From Kitasatospora sp. MAP12-44 (lineage in GTDB: Bacteria > Actinomycetota > Actinomycetes > Streptomycetales > Streptomycetaceae), in contig NZ_JARZAE010000004.1 of NCBI RefSeq assembly GCF_029892095.1, positions 6,820,001 to 6,884,000 of the forward strand: a DNA stretch of 64,000 nt. Direction: 5' to 3'. The position numbers and the translations under genes were made by a program. Each line of letters opens with the position of its first letter. Within the stretch, counting starts at the first letter, position 1. The notes beneath the pieces were generated by a model, which was not told the origin of the DNA, ran no database searches, and was given only the letters and a program-made list of their open reading frames with translations. This document shows positions 52,826 to 61,558 of this stretch, one piece after another.

Positions 52826-53635
52826 TTAACCCCGGGCGAGCAGGCGGGTGCTCGCGTAGTCCGCGAAGACGGGGCCGGCCGCGGCCGCGTCGGCGTCGGG
52901 CGCCGTGCCGCCGGGCTTGAGCGTGCCGGACACCGAGTAGTAGGTGTAACGGCCGATCGTGCCATGGGTGTTGGCGCAGCCGGCGGCAGTGCAGAAGGAG
53001 ACCGCACCCGTCGGCACCAGGCCCTGCAGCTGACCCTTGCTCGCCTGCTGCGCGGCGGTCGCCTGCTCCTTGCCGGCGAACACCGCGACGCCGACGGTCA
53101 CCGCGCCGGCGCCGCTGGCGTAGGTCGCGCGCAGCACGGTCTGGCAGTTCTGCGCGGCCAGGACGTTGCCGAGCCCGCCGGTGGTGGCCTTCCAGCACGG
53201 GGTGACGGAGTCCAGCGCCATCCGGGTCCAGATCCTGCCGCCGGAGGAGAGGGTGCCGGCGGCGAAGAGCGCGGCGGGGTCCAGCGGGGCGGTGTCGGTA
53301 CGGGCGTCGGAGATCAGCGTCAGCGGGTCGGCGGGCGTGCTGGGGCCGGTGGCGGGGCTGGGGCTCGCGCTGGTGCTCGCGCTCGTTGGGGGAGTGCGGC
53401 CGCCGACCGCGTCGATCGCGGTGCTGGCGCCGCCCGTTCGGCTGCCGTGGCCGGAGCCGCCGCTCACCACGACCGCCGTCACGGTGATCGCGGCCACGGC
53501 CGCCGTCGCCACCCCGCCGGCTGTCAGCAGCCGGAGCCGCTTGCGCCGCCGGGTGTCCCGGTCGTGGCGCTCCGCCAGGGCCGCCCAGTCGGGCTCGGCG
53601 GTCGCGGGCTGTTCTCTCTGCGGCCAGTCGGTCAT
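52826..53635 (-). CDS. Membrane-anchored hypothetical protein, 269 aa
   Basis: One membrane helix (about 36-60, LLTAGGVATAAVAAITVTAV) follows a charged cytoplasmic N-terminus; a Ser/Thr/Pro-rich linker (65-105) leads to an extracytoplasmic domain with four Cys (CWKA, NCQTV, FCTAAGC) that could form two disulfides. I do not recognise the domain. Upstream lies an intergenic stretch shared with nothing obvious; downstream it is convergent with the FAD oxidase. Confidence 0.7.
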   Translation of the reverse strand: MTDWPQREQPATAEPDWAALAERHDRDTRRRKRLRLLTAGGVATAAVAAITVTAVVVSGGSGHGSRTGGASTAIDAVGGRTPPTSASTSASPSPATGPSTPADPLTLISDARTDTAPLDPAALFAAGTLSSGGRIWTRMALDSVTPCWKATTGGLGNVLAAQNCQTVLRATYASGAGAVTVGVAVFAGKEQATAAQQASKGQLQGLVPTGAVSFCTAAGCANTHGTIGRYTYYSVSGTLKPGGTAPDADAAAAGPVFADYASTRLLARG

Positions 53636-53709
53636 GGTCCGGAAGCCTAGAACACGCCTCGAACGCCCCGGGGCCCGGGCTCGACGGGCGCCGCCGCCGT
53701 ACCCGGGCC

Positions 53710-53735
53710 CCGGGGCTCAGAGCTCAGAGCCCCGG
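53710..53735 (-). terminator. Hairpin after the chitinase gene
   Basis: CCGGGGCTC (53710-53718) pairs with GAGCCCCGG (53727-53735), loop AGAGCTCA, 16 bp beyond the chitinase stop. Confidence 0.75.
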
Positions 53736-53751
53736 AGCTCAGGGCTCATGG

Positions 53752-55509
53752 CTAGGAGATCGAGAAGTCGTCGCCGAAGACGTTGCCCTGCGCGTACCAG
53801 CCGTGCAGGTAGACGGTGACGGTGCCCGAGGCGCCCGTGGTGAACGGGACCGAGAGCTTGGTCCAGCTGCTCCCCGAGGCCCAGGTGGAGCCGGTGGCGC
53901 CACCGCTGACACCCAGGTAGGCGTAGTTGCCCTGGACCCAACCACTCAGCGTGTAGGCGTGGTTGGGCGCCAGGGTGACGCTCTGGTCGCACTCGCCGGT
54001 CTGGCTCGCGGTCGGTGTGACCTGGAGCGCGTGGCTGCCGGAGTGGACGGGGGTGGAGACCACCGCGCCGCCCGGCTGGCAGGTCCAGGGGCTCAGGCTG
54101 CCGCTCTCGAAGCCGCCGTTGACCAGGCCGCCGCCACCGCCGGTGCCACCGGTGACGGTGAGGGTGTAGGTGGCGGAGTGGCTGCCGGAGGCGGCGGTGC
54201 CGGTGACGGTCAGCGGGTAGCTGCCGGCCGGAGTGCCGGCGCTGGTGGTGACGTTCAGCGTGGCGGAGGCGCCGGCGGTGACGCTGGTGGGGCTGAGGGT
54301 GGCGGTGACGCCTGCGGGTGCGCCGGAGACCGTCAGTGCGACGCTCTGCGCGCTGCCGGAGGTGACCGCCGTGCTCACGGTGGCGCCGGCCGAGCCGCCC
54401 GCGCTGACCGAGCCGCCGGCCGGGGAGGCGCTCAGCGAGAAGTCGTTGGCCGTTGTGCCGCCGCCGCTGGTGAACGGCTCCAGGGCGTGGCTGAAGTCCC
54501 AGGTGCCCTGCGCGATGCCGGAGCAGGTGTCGGAACCGGCCGTGCCGACGGTGCAGTTGCCGTTGTCGCGCTCCAGCGCCCAGAAGGCGAGCGTGTTGAG
54601 GCCCTTGCCGGTGGCCCACTGCTGCACCGCGGCGGCGTCCGCGACGGTGGTGGTCTCGGCGGTGCCGTAGTCGTCGACGCCGGGCATCAGGGTGACGCCG
54701 ATCGAGCCCCACAACTGGGCGGCCGTCTTCGCCGGGTAGAGCGAGGCGAGTTGGTTGTACGTCCCGGTGGCCGCGCTCTCGGCGTCGTTGGCCATCTCGT
54801 GGGTGGCGCCGTCGTAGTAGTCGAAGGTCATCACGTTGACGACGTCGATCCGGGCGTTGTTGCTGACCGCGTTCTTCAGCACGTTGAGCCCGCTGTCGGC
54901 CAGGCCGCTGGTGGTGGTGGGCAGCGTGTAGGAGAACTGGACGGTGCGGTTGTTGGCCGCGGCCCAGTCCTCGACCACCTTGATCGCCTTGTTGCGGCGG
55001 TCGATGCCGGCCGTGTTGGTCAGCGAGTTGTCCTCGGTGTCGAGGTCGATCCGGCTGACGTTGTAGGTGGTGATGACGCTCTCGTACGCGGCGGCGATCG
55101 AGTTGACGTCGGTGCAGCTGTCGGCGATCTCGGTGCCGCCGTTGTCGGCCGCGTAGCCGCCGAAGGACGGGATGACGTCGCCGCCGCCCGCCCGGATGCT
55201 GCTGATCGCGGCGCCGTACTGCGCGGTGGCGATCGGGGTGCTGGTGCTGCCGTTCCAGTACGGGGTGCAGGAGCCCTTGGTGGCGGCCTGGATGAACGCC
55301 ATCGTCAGGTACTTGTTGCCGGACTGCGCGGCCAGCGCGGCCGGGTCGTCGCTGCTGTAGGCCTCGAAGTAGGGGGCGAAGACGTGGCTGGGCAGCGGGG
55401 TGCCGGTGGCGGCCTGGGCGGCGGCGCCGGTGCCCACCAGCAGGCCGGCCGAGGCGGCCAGCGTGCAGCCGGCGGTCAGCAGGGCCTGGATGGATCTGTG
55501 AAGTCGCAT
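53752..55509 (-). CDS. Secreted GH18 chitinase with accessory beta domains
   Basis: A 585-residue exported enzyme. Signal peptide 1-34; GH18 barrel about 38-345, with the catalytic acid in SRIDLDTED (the final D-x-D-x-E of the family motif is intact, the first Asp is Ser) and NVMTFDYYDGATHEM as the conserved substrate-site strand. An Ig/NEW3-like beta domain (about 355-450) and a C-terminal carbohydrate-binding-like module (about 455-585, GGFESGSLSPWTC) follow a Gly-rich linker. The promoter carries a DasR-type operator, linking it to N-acetylglucosamine control. Confidence 0.93.
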   Translation of the reverse strand: MRLHRSIQALLTAGCTLAASAGLLVGTGAAAQAATGTPLPSHVFAPYFEAYSSDDPAALAAQSGNKYLTMAFIQAATKGSCTPYWNGSTSTPIATAQYGAAISSIRAGGGDVIPSFGGYAADNGGTEIADSCTDVNSIAAAYESVITTYNVSRIDLDTEDNSLTNTAGIDRRNKAIKVVEDWAAANNRTVQFSYTLPTTTSGLADSGLNVLKNAVSNNARIDVVNVMTFDYYDGATHEMANDAESAATGTYNQLASLYPAKTAAQLWGSIGVTLMPGVDDYGTAETTTVADAAAVQQWATGKGLNTLAFWALERDNGNCTVGTAGSDTCSGIAQGTWDFSHALEPFTSGGGTTANDFSLSASPAGGSVSAGGSAGATVSTAVTSGSAQSVALTVSGAPAGVTATLSPTSVTAGASATLNVTTSAGTPAGSYPLTVTGTAASGSHSATYTLTVTGGTGGGGGLVNGGFESGSLSPWTCQPGGAVVSTPVHSGSHALQVTPTASQTGECDQSVTLAPNHAYTLSGWVQGNYAYLGVSGGATGSTWASGSSWTKLSVPFTTGASGTVTVYLHGWYAQGNVFGDDFSIS

Positions 55510-55587
55510 GCAGTGCTCCAGCAGATGTGGGGGGATGGGTGGGCGGAGACCGAGTGCAGGGGAGCCGAGTGCGGGGGAGCCGAGCCC

Positions 55588-55616
55588 ATGTTTGGACTAG
55601 ACCAGTGATCTGTCAA
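55588..55616 (-). promoter_or_regulatory. Chitinase promoter
   Basis: Reading leftward: TTGACA (55616-55611), a 17-bp spacer, then AAACAT (55593-55588). The -35 is consensus and the spacing ideal for the main sigma factor; the -10 is weak. The operator below fills most of the spacer. Confidence 0.6.
55591..55606. promoter_or_regulatory. DasR-responsive element (dre-like)
   Basis: TTTGGACTAGACCAGT fits the dre consensus A(G/C)TGGTCTAGACCA(G/C)T at 13 of 16 positions. DasR is the GlcNAc-responsive GntR repressor of chitinases in streptomycetes. The site overlaps the promoter spacer, so bound DasR would block RNA polymerase. Confidence 0.75.
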
Positions 55617-56049
55617 GAGTCCTAACAGTCCGCCGCCGGCCCCCGGAGCGCCCGGTGGCACTCCGTACCGGACGTCTGGCACTCGGTGAGCGCCCGGGTG
55701 ACACCTGCCACAGGCCCCGGCCGTCCACGATCGCGGATCGTCGCTGCGATCGCCTCCGCCGCAGGGATTCCCCGGCCCGGCCTGCCTGACCTGCTATCGG
55801 GCGTCGTAGGAGCGCTGTTTGCCGCCCGACCGGCGGCCACGTTAAACCTGGACGAGTCGCCAAGCGCGCCGCCCCGCACCGGTCTCCTGCCGGTGCCACT
55901 TGTTCCGGTGGAGCGCCTCCCTATGGCACCGACCGAGATCGGGGTGCCGACGGCCACCGACGCGCCATCACAGCGCGCGGCTCGCAGCCGCGCTGCCGCT
56001 CTACTGCTGTGCGCCCGGGGCCCGAAACGACCGAACGAGGTAAAGCAGC

Positions 56050-56796
56050 ATGCGCAGCGCCCTGATGTCCACCGTGCGTCGACGATCCTCCGTGCTGGTC
56101 GGCTCCGCAGGCCTGGCCACCCTCTGTGCCGTCTCCGCCGTGGCGCTCGCGCTCCCCACCGACAGTGCCACCGCCGACGCCCCGAGCGTCACCGTCGCCG
56201 AGGGCCACCCCGGGGCCCTCAAGCTCTCGCTGGACACCGCGGGCCGCTCGGCGGACGCCGGCACGCTCGGCGCCGCGCCGTACCTGCAGCCCGCCCCGGG
56301 CGGCGCCGGCCACACGGTGAACGCCGCGCAGTACCTCACGCCGGCCGAGTCCAAGCCCGCCACCCCGGCGGAGCAGCCCGCTCCGGCTCCGGCTCCCGCT
56401 GAGCAGCCCGCGCCGGCCGCCCCTGCTGCGGCTCCCGCTCCCGCTCCTGCCCCGGCTCCCGCCCCGCAGCAGCCCGCGCCCGCCCCGGTGGTCGCCACCA
56501 ACACCAGCCCGAGCGGCGTCCGCGCGCTGGCCCAGAGCATCGTGCCGGCCGGCCAGTGGGCCGCCTTCAGCAACATCGTGAGCCACGAGAGCAGCTGGAA
56601 CTTCCAGGCCACCAACCCGTCCTCCGGCTCCTACGGCCTGGGCCAGGCGCTGCCGGCCGGCAAGATGGCCTCGGCCGGCTCCGACTGGCGCACCAACCCG
56701 GTGACCCAGATCAAGTGGACGCTGAGCTACATGAACGAGCGCTACGGCAGCCCGAACGCCGCCTGGTCCTTCTGGCAGGCCCACAGCTGGTACTGA
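56050..56796 (+). CDS. Secreted transglycosylase (SLT)-like protein
   Basis: A 248-residue exported protein. After a signal peptide (about 1-43) comes a Pro/Ala/Glu-rich stalk (100-150), then an 85-residue C-terminal lysozyme-like domain with the catalytic Glu in VSHESSWNFQATNPSSGSYG and the following LGQALPAGK. This domain cleaves peptidoglycan glycan strands in relatives. GAGG precedes the ATG at 56050 by 9 bp. The 3' end carries a 15-bp tandem duplication spanning the stop codon. Confidence 0.87.
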   Translation: MRSALMSTVRRRSSVLVGSAGLATLCAVSAVALALPTDSATADAPSVTVAEGHPGALKLSLDTAGRSADAGTLGAAPYLQPAPGGAGHTVNAAQYLTPAESKPATPAEQPAPAPAPAEQPAPAAPAAAPAPAPAPAPAPQQPAPAPVVATNTSPSGVRALAQSIVPAGQWAAFSNIVSHESSWNFQATNPSSGSYGLGQALPAGKMASAGSDWRTNPVTQIKWTLSYMNERYGSPNAAWSFWQAHSWY

Positions 56797-56818
56797 TCCA
56801 GCCGGTACTGATCCAGCG
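56789..56818 (+). repeat. 15-bp tandem duplication containing the stop codon
   Basis: GGTACTGATCCAGCC is followed directly by GGTACTGATCCAGCG. The first copy supplies the last Trp-Tyr-stop of the transglycosylase-like gene, so a second in-frame TGA follows five codons later. Confidence 0.85.
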
Positions 56819-56824
56819 CGCAGC

Positions 56825-56867
56825 GAGCCCCGCACCGCCGTCCCCCTCGGGCGGCGGTGCGGGGCTC
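56825..56867. terminator. Bidirectional terminator hairpin
   Basis: A perfect 16-bp stem (56825-56840 with 56852-56867) with an 11-nt loop between the convergent transglycosylase-like and solute-binding protein genes. Confidence 0.88.
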
Positions 56868-56901
56868 TGGCGTCTGCCGAATGCGCCAGGGGGATGCTGG
56901 T

Positions 56902-57816
56902 TCAGCTCAGGCCGCTGGCCTTCACCCAGTCCTTGGCGACCGCCGAGGGGTCGTCCTTGTCGATCGACACCTTCTTCATCAGCGCCAGCAGCCCGGGGGT
57001 GTCCAGCTTCGCCGAGACCGCGTTCAGCGTGTCGGTGACCGTCTGGTTCACGCCGGCCTTGTAGACCAGCGGCGTCACGTTCTGCGCGCCGAACAGGTCC
57101 TTGGGGTCGGTGAGCGTCACCAGGCCGAGCGAGCTGATCCGCGGGTCGGTGGTGAAGACGTCGCCGACCTGGAGCGAGCCGTCCTTGAGTGCGTTGGCGG
57201 TGGTGTCCGCGGTCGGCTTCCAGTCCTTGAAGGTCAGCCCGTAGACGTCCTTGAACTGCTGCTCGCGCCGCGACTTGAACTCCGGCTCGCCGCCGATGGT
57301 GAAGTTCGCCGCCTGCGCCGCCAGGTCCGGGATGCTCTTCAAGTTGTACTTGGCGGCGGTGGCCTGACTGACCGTCAGGGAGTCCTTGTCCTCGGCGGTG
57401 GAGGGGTTGAGCAGCTCCAGCGAGGACGGCAGGTCCTTCAGCAGCGCCGCGTCGACGTCGGCGGCGGTGCTGGCGGTCGACTTGGCGTCCAGGTACTGCA
57501 GCAGCCCGCCGTTGTACTCCGGCAGGATGGTCAGGTTGCCGCTCTGCAGTTGCCCGTAGATCACCTCCCGGCTGCCGATGTTGAACTTCTCGTCGACCTT
57601 GATGCCCTTGGCCTGCAGCGCCTGCGAGTAGATCGAGGCGAGCAGCACGTTCTCGGGGTAGTTCGCCGAGCCGATCGTCACCGTCGATCCGCTGCCGGTG
57701 GCCTGGGAGGCGCCACCGCCCAGCGGGTCGCTCTTGGACGAGCTGCACGCCGTGGCGGCCAGGGCGATGGCCGCCATCAGGACGAGGGAGGTGGTGGCGC
57801 GGGAGCGCGAAGACAT
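56902..57816 (-). CDS. Glycine betaine/choline-type ABC substrate-binding lipoprotein
   Basis: A 304-residue lipoprotein starting at ATG 57816; lipobox AATAC near residue 24, followed by a Ser/Gly linker. The OpuAC/OsmF-type domain begins VTIGSANYPENVLLASIYSQ and includes GQLQSGNLTILPEYNGGLLQ, typical of quaternary-amine binding proteins. It is the last gene of a four-gene operon with ATPase and two permeases, together forming an osmoprotectant uptake system. Confidence 0.92.
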   Translation of the reverse strand: MSSRSRATTSLVLMAAIALAATACSSSKSDPLGGGASQATGSGSTVTIGSANYPENVLLASIYSQALQAKGIKVDEKFNIGSREVIYGQLQSGNLTILPEYNGGLLQYLDAKSTASTAADVDAALLKDLPSSLELLNPSTAEDKDSLTVSQATAAKYNLKSIPDLAAQAANFTIGGEPEFKSRREQQFKDVYGLTFKDWKPTADTTANALKDGSLQVGDVFTTDPRISSLGLVTLTDPKDLFGAQNVTPLVYKAGVNQTVTDTLNAVSAKLDTPGLLALMKKVSIDKDDPSAVAKDWVKASGLS

Positions 57817-57868
57817 GGTGTGGTGTCCTTTCCGGGGACAGTCAGAAGAGTGGAGTTCAGAGCCGCCG

Positions 57869-58537
57869 CTACTGCCGCTTGCGCAGTCCGGCGGGCAGCG
57901 CGAACCGGCTGAGCGCCGCGAAGAGCAGCTGGGCCGCCACCGCGAGCAGCACCACCAGCAGCGCGCCGCCGACGGTGAGCGGGAAGTCACGGGTGGCAAG
58001 ACCGTCGATCACATACCGGCCGAGCCCGCCCAGGCCCACGTAGGCGGCCACCGTCGCGGTGGCGATCACCTGCACGGTGGCGGTGCGCAGGCCGGCCAGC
58101 AGCGCGGGCAGTGCGGACGGGACGCAGACCTGCCACAGGACTTGACGGTGCGTCAGCCCGATGCCACGCGCCGCGTCCCGCAGGTCCGGATCGGTGCCGC
58201 GGACGCCTTCGCAGGCCGCCACCAGCAGCACCGGCGCGGCCAGCGCGACCAGCGGGACCAGCACGGCGGTGTCGCCGACCCCGGCGAGCAGCACGGTGAG
58301 CGTGACCAGGCCGAGCGTCGGCAGAGCGCGCGCGGTGCCGCTGAGCGCCGTCACCAGCGCGGCGCCGCGGCCGCTGTAGCCGATCAGCAGGCCGAGCGGG
58401 ATGGCCAGCAGGGCGGCATAGCAGAGCGCCTCACCGGAGAGCGTCAGATGCTCGCCCACCCGGTGCAGGATCGAGTCCGGGCCGCTTCGCCGGTCGGGCG
58501 AGTTGAAGAAGTCGGAGATCCAGGAGAGCCAGTTCAT
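57869..58537 (-). CDS. ABC transporter permease (OpuC type), second
   Basis: A 222-residue inner-membrane permease with five or six helices, start ATG 58537 (MNWLSWISDFFNSPDRR). The EAA loop that contacts the ATPase is DAARGIGLTHRQVLWQVCVP. It overlaps the preceding permease by 4 bp (ATGA), so the pair is translated together and probably forms a heterodimer. Confidence 0.92.
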   Translation of the reverse strand: MNWLSWISDFFNSPDRRSGPDSILHRVGEHLTLSGEALCYAALLAIPLGLLIGYSGRGAALVTALSGTARALPTLGLVTLTVLLAGVGDTAVLVPLVALAAPVLLVAACEGVRGTDPDLRDAARGIGLTHRQVLWQVCVPSALPALLAGLRTATVQVIATATVAAYVGLGGLGRYVIDGLATRDFPLTVGGALLVVLLAVAAQLLFAALSRFALPAGLRKRQ

Positions 58538-59202
58538 CGCCGCACCGCCGTCTCGCGCCCGGCCCACGGGGCGAGCAGCCGGCGGGCCAGCAGCAGCACG
58601 CCGTCGGTGACCAGGGCCAGCAGGGCCACCAGCACGATCCCGGCCACGATCGGGGTCGGGAAGGTGCGCTGGAAGCCGTCGATGAAGAGGTAGCCGAGCC
58701 CGCCGCGCCCGATCAGCGCGCCGACGCTGGCCAGCGAGATGCTGGAGACCGCGGCCACCCGGAGGCCGGCCACCACGTACGGTACGGCCGAGGGGAGTTC
58801 GACCGCGGTCAGCCGGCGCCAGGGGCCGTAGCCCATCGCGGTGGCGGCCTGCCGGACCGGCTCCGGCACCGCGCGCAGCCCGTCCACCGTGGTCGGCAGC
58901 AGCACGGCCAGCGCGTAGCAGGTCAGCGGGATCATCACGGTGGCCTGGGTGGCCAGGCCGGTGTACGGGATGAGCACCACGAAGACCGCCAGTGAGGGGA
59001 GCGCGTAGACCACGTTGAAGGTCGCGGCCAGCGGCTGGTAGAGCCGCGGGAGGCGGGTGCAGAGCAGTCCCAGCGGCAGCGCGAGCAGCAGGCCGAGCAG
59101 CACGGGGACCAGTGAGATCACCGCGTGGTCGACCAGCAGGCCCCACAGGTAGCCGAGATGGTCGCCGATCCAGTACCAGCGGACCAGGGGCTCACCGTCC
59201 AT
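58534..59202 (-). CDS. ABC transporter permease (OpuC type), first
   Basis: A 222-residue permease with hydrophobic helices from residue 25 onward and the EAA loop QAATAMGYGPWRRLTAVELP. YALPSLAVFVVLIP is typical of OpuC/YehW permeases. The start ATG 59202 overlaps the ATPase gene by 11 bp. Confidence 0.92.
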   Translation of the reverse strand: MDGEPLVRWYWIGDHLGYLWGLLVDHAVISLVPVLLGLLLALPLGLLCTRLPRLYQPLAATFNVVYALPSLAVFVVLIPYTGLATQATVMIPLTCYALAVLLPTTVDGLRAVPEPVRQAATAMGYGPWRRLTAVELPSAVPYVVAGLRVAAVSSISLASVGALIGRGGLGYLFIDGFQRTFPTPIVAGIVLVALLALVTDGVLLLARRLLAPWAGRETAVRR

Positions 59203-60304
59203 GGCCGGCCTCGTCCCCGGCCGCGTCCTCGACGTCGGCGTTGTCCCTGACCTCGACCTCGTCCTTCGACAGGTTCAGCGGGCGGGCGTGCAGCGCGTCG
59301 AGGGCGTCCAGTACGGCCGCCCGCGGCGCGATGCCGACGGCCCGGCCGTCCGCGTCCACCGCGACGGCCGCGCCGACCGGTGACAGCACGGTGGCGTCCA
59401 GCGCGGTGCGCAGGGTGTCCACGGCCGGGTCGAAGACGCTCGGCGTCCGATGCTCGCCGTGGCCCGTCCAGCCGGTCGGCCGTCCGTCCTCGTCCAGCTC
59501 CAACGTCCAGCCCGCGAAGGGCTCCTGGAGCGGCGTGAGGGCGATCGAGTCGGCCGTGCGCAGGCCGAGCCCGCGCAGGCCCCGGTCGCGGCCCAGGAAG
59601 GCGGCCACCTGCTCGTCGGCCGGTGCGGACAACAGAGTTGCCGGATCGGCGACTTGACCGATCCTGCCGTGCTCGCGCAGCACCACGATCTGGTCGCCGA
59701 GTCGGACGGCCTCCTCGATGTCGTGCGTCACGAAGAGCACCGTCTTGTTCAACTCGGACTGCAGGCGCAGTAGTTCGTCCTGGAGTCCGGCGCGCACCAC
59801 CGGGTCGACGGCGCTGAACGGTTCGTCCATCAGCAGCAGCGGCGGATCGGCGGCCAGCGCCCGCGCCACCCCGACCCGCTGCTGCTGGCCGCCGGAGAGC
59901 TGGAACGGGTAGCGCTTGGCGGTCTCCGGTGCCAGGCCGACCAGTTCGAGCATCTCCATCGCCCGGGCCCGGGCCTTCCTGCGGTCCCAGCCCAGCAGAT
60001 AGGGCACGGTGGCGATGTTGTCGAGCACCTTGCGGTGCGGGAAGAGTCCGGCCTGCTGGATCACGTACCCGATGCCGCGGCGCAGCTTGGCCGCCTCCAG
60101 CTCGGTGACGTCCGTGCCGTCCAGCAGCACCCGGCCCGAGGTCGGCTCCACCATCCGGTTGACCATCCGCAGGATGGTGGTCTTGCCGCAGCCGGACGGA
60201 CCGACCAGCACGGTGGTCCGCCCGGCAGGCACGGTGAGGTCCAGGCCCTCGACGGCTATCGTGCCGTCGGGGTGGCGCTTGCCGGCGCCGTCGAATCTGA
60301 TCAC
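59192..60304 (-). CDS. ABC transporter ATP-binding protein with CBS region (ProV/OpuCA type)
   Basis: A 370-residue ATPase. Walker A is GPSGCGKTT (about 35-43), the signature is LSGGQQQRVGVARAL, Walker B is LLLMDEPFSAVDP, and the switch His is in FVTHD. The C-terminal 110 residues form a CBS-like regulatory region, which in OpuA senses ionic strength. First gene of the osmoprotectant operon; no leader peptide is evident upstream. Confidence 0.93.
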   Translation of the reverse strand: MIRFDGAGKRHPDGTIAVEGLDLTVPAGRTTVLVGPSGCGKTTILRMVNRMVEPTSGRVLLDGTDVTELEAAKLRRGIGYVIQQAGLFPHRKVLDNIATVPYLLGWDRRKARARAMEMLELVGLAPETAKRYPFQLSGGQQQRVGVARALAADPPLLLMDEPFSAVDPVVRAGLQDELLRLQSELNKTVLFVTHDIEEAVRLGDQIVVLREHGRIGQVADPATLLSAPADEQVAAFLGRDRGLRGLGLRTADSIALTPLQEPFAGWTLELDEDGRPTGWTGHGEHRTPSVFDPAVDTLRTALDATVLSPVGAAVAVDADGRAVGIAPRAAVLDALDALHARPLNLSKDEVEVRDNADVEDAAGDEAGHGR

Positions 60305-60456
60305 GGAAAGTTCCTAGCTGTGGTGCCCGCGGGCACCGGTCGGGTGAAGCCTCGTCGGGGCGGAGCCCCGCCGCACGGTTCCCGCCTCGGAGCGGCGGGA
60401 AACCCCTGATCGGTGATCAGTGACGGATCTGACTCGCCGGTCCGGGCCGGCCGGCA

Positions 60457-60846
60457 TCACTCCAGCGGTGCCCCCGGCTCGGTGGGCAGCCCGGCCTCGG
60501 CCCAGGCGACGAAGCCGCCGTCCAGGTCGGTCGCCTTGTGCAGCCCCAGCTCGCGCAAGGAGGCGGCGGCCAGGCTGGAGGCGTACCCCGCCGAGCAGAG
60601 CACGATCACCGGCAGGTCGTACCCGGTCGCCTCGGGGAGCCGGTGACTGCCCGTCGGGTCCAGCCGCCACTCCAGCACATTGCGCTCGATCACCAGCGCG
60701 CCGGGGATCTGCCCCTCGGCCGCCCGCTGCGCGGCCGGGCGGATGTCCACCAGCAGCGCACCCGCCAGTTGGGCCTGCCGGGTCTCCTGCGGCCCGGGCC
60801 GGTGCACGCCCGCCCGCGAACGCGCCACCAGGTCGTCGACACTCAC
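60457..60846 (-). CDS. Rhodanese-like sulfurtransferase
   Basis: A 129-residue single rhodanese domain starting at GTG 60846. It has LLVDIRPAAQRAAEGQIPGA (the CDC25-like region) and the active-site loop VLCSAGYASSLAA with catalytic Cys near 92. Its GTG overlaps the cysteine dioxygenase stop (GTGA), so the two are coupled. Such pairs may handle sulfane sulfur or the products of cysteine oxidation; the exact partner is not known. Confidence 0.9.
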   Translation of the reverse strand: MSVDDLVARSRAGVHRPGPQETRQAQLAGALLVDIRPAAQRAAEGQIPGALVIERNVLEWRLDPTGSHRLPEATGYDLPVIVLCSAGYASSLAAASLRELGLHKATDLDGGFVAWAEAGLPTEPGAPLE

Positions 60847-61409
60847 CACTGCTCCGGTCCTTCCACCGCGGTGCGCCGCAGGCCGCTGGCGCGCAGTTCG
60901 TAGAGCGCCATCTCGCCGAGCGGCGGAGAGTACGCGTGGATGGTGACCGCCGGGCCCGCGGCGGTGTTGCGGACGTCGTGCAGGAACTCCGGCCCGAACG
61001 CGCGGACGTCGCCCGCGCTCAGCCGACGGGTGTGCAGCTCGCCCTCCGGCCCGCCGAGCGACAGCTCCTCCAGCTCGCCCAGCGCCACGGTGAAGGCGCC
61101 ACGGGAGCCGCCGTGATCGTGGAACCCGGTGGACTGCCCGGGCAGCCAGCTGATCAGCCACACCTCGTGGTCGTCCGCCAGGCGCAGCCGCTGGTACCAG
61201 CGCTCGTCGACCGACAGGCGGACCAGGTGGATCCACTCGGCCGGCCGCTCGGCCAGCTCGGCCACCAGGACGCGCAGTTCAGCGGGCGTCAGCGCGGGCA
61301 CGCCGGGGGATTCGAGGGCGCCGGGCGCGACGGGGACGACGGTGGCAACGGGGCTGACAGGGGACTGGGCCGGCGGATCGGTCTGGGCCGGCGCGAGGTC
61401 GACGCTCAT
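60843..61409 (-). CDS. Cysteine dioxygenase
   Basis: A 188-residue cupin thiol dioxygenase that converts cysteine to cysteine sulfinate. The Fe ligands are the two His in GFHDHGGSRGAF (about 96-98) and the third in FLHDVRNTA. Gly follows the HxH where the animal enzyme has the Cys of its Cys-Tyr cofactor, as usual in bacteria. A 30-residue Pro/Val-rich N-terminal extension is present. The gene is preceded by a Cys-rich leader peptide, consistent with control by cysteine. Confidence 0.92.
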   Translation of the reverse strand: MSVDLAPAQTDPPAQSPVSPVATVVPVAPGALESPGVPALTPAELRVLVAELAERPAEWIHLVRLSVDERWYQRLRLADDHEVWLISWLPGQSTGFHDHGGSRGAFTVALGELEELSLGGPEGELHTRRLSAGDVRAFGPEFLHDVRNTAAGPAVTIHAYSPPLGEMALYELRASGLRRTAVEGPEQW

Positions 61410-61558
61410 CTGAGGTCCTCACGAGGGAAGCGGAGTGCGCCCACCGGACACGCCGCCGACGTACGGGACGTCGCGGGTCGCCAGCAGACAGGACGGGTGC
61501 GTGGGGAGAGCAGCCGTGCGCCCTGGCAGTGGTCACAGGGGGCGGGGCCGGCGGAAGT

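Larger units (their letters stand above)
55510..56049. other. 540-bp divergent intergenic region
   Basis: Between the chitinase and the transglycosylase-like gene. The left part holds the chitinase promoter with the dre-like site. In 55620-56049 I see no supported gene and no recognisable riboswitch; it is probably the long leader and promoter of the transglycosylase-like gene. Confidence 0.55.

Noticed and set aside
55622..55957. 111-codon leftward frame between chitinase and transglycosylase-like gene
   Set aside because: Compositionally like noise, overlaps the chitinase promoter, no recognisable motif or ribosome site.
55620..56049. Possible c-di-AMP (ydaO-type) riboswitch before the transglycosylase-like gene, as expected for actinomycete wall hydrolases
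   Set aside because: I could not find the conserved riboswitch core segments in this leader.
60381..60420. Short inverted repeats (TTCCCGC/GCGGGAA and CTGATC-GGT-GATCAG) upstream of the osmoprotectant ATPase
   Set aside because: Weak stems with no clear relation to a gene end or promoter; not enough to call an operator.
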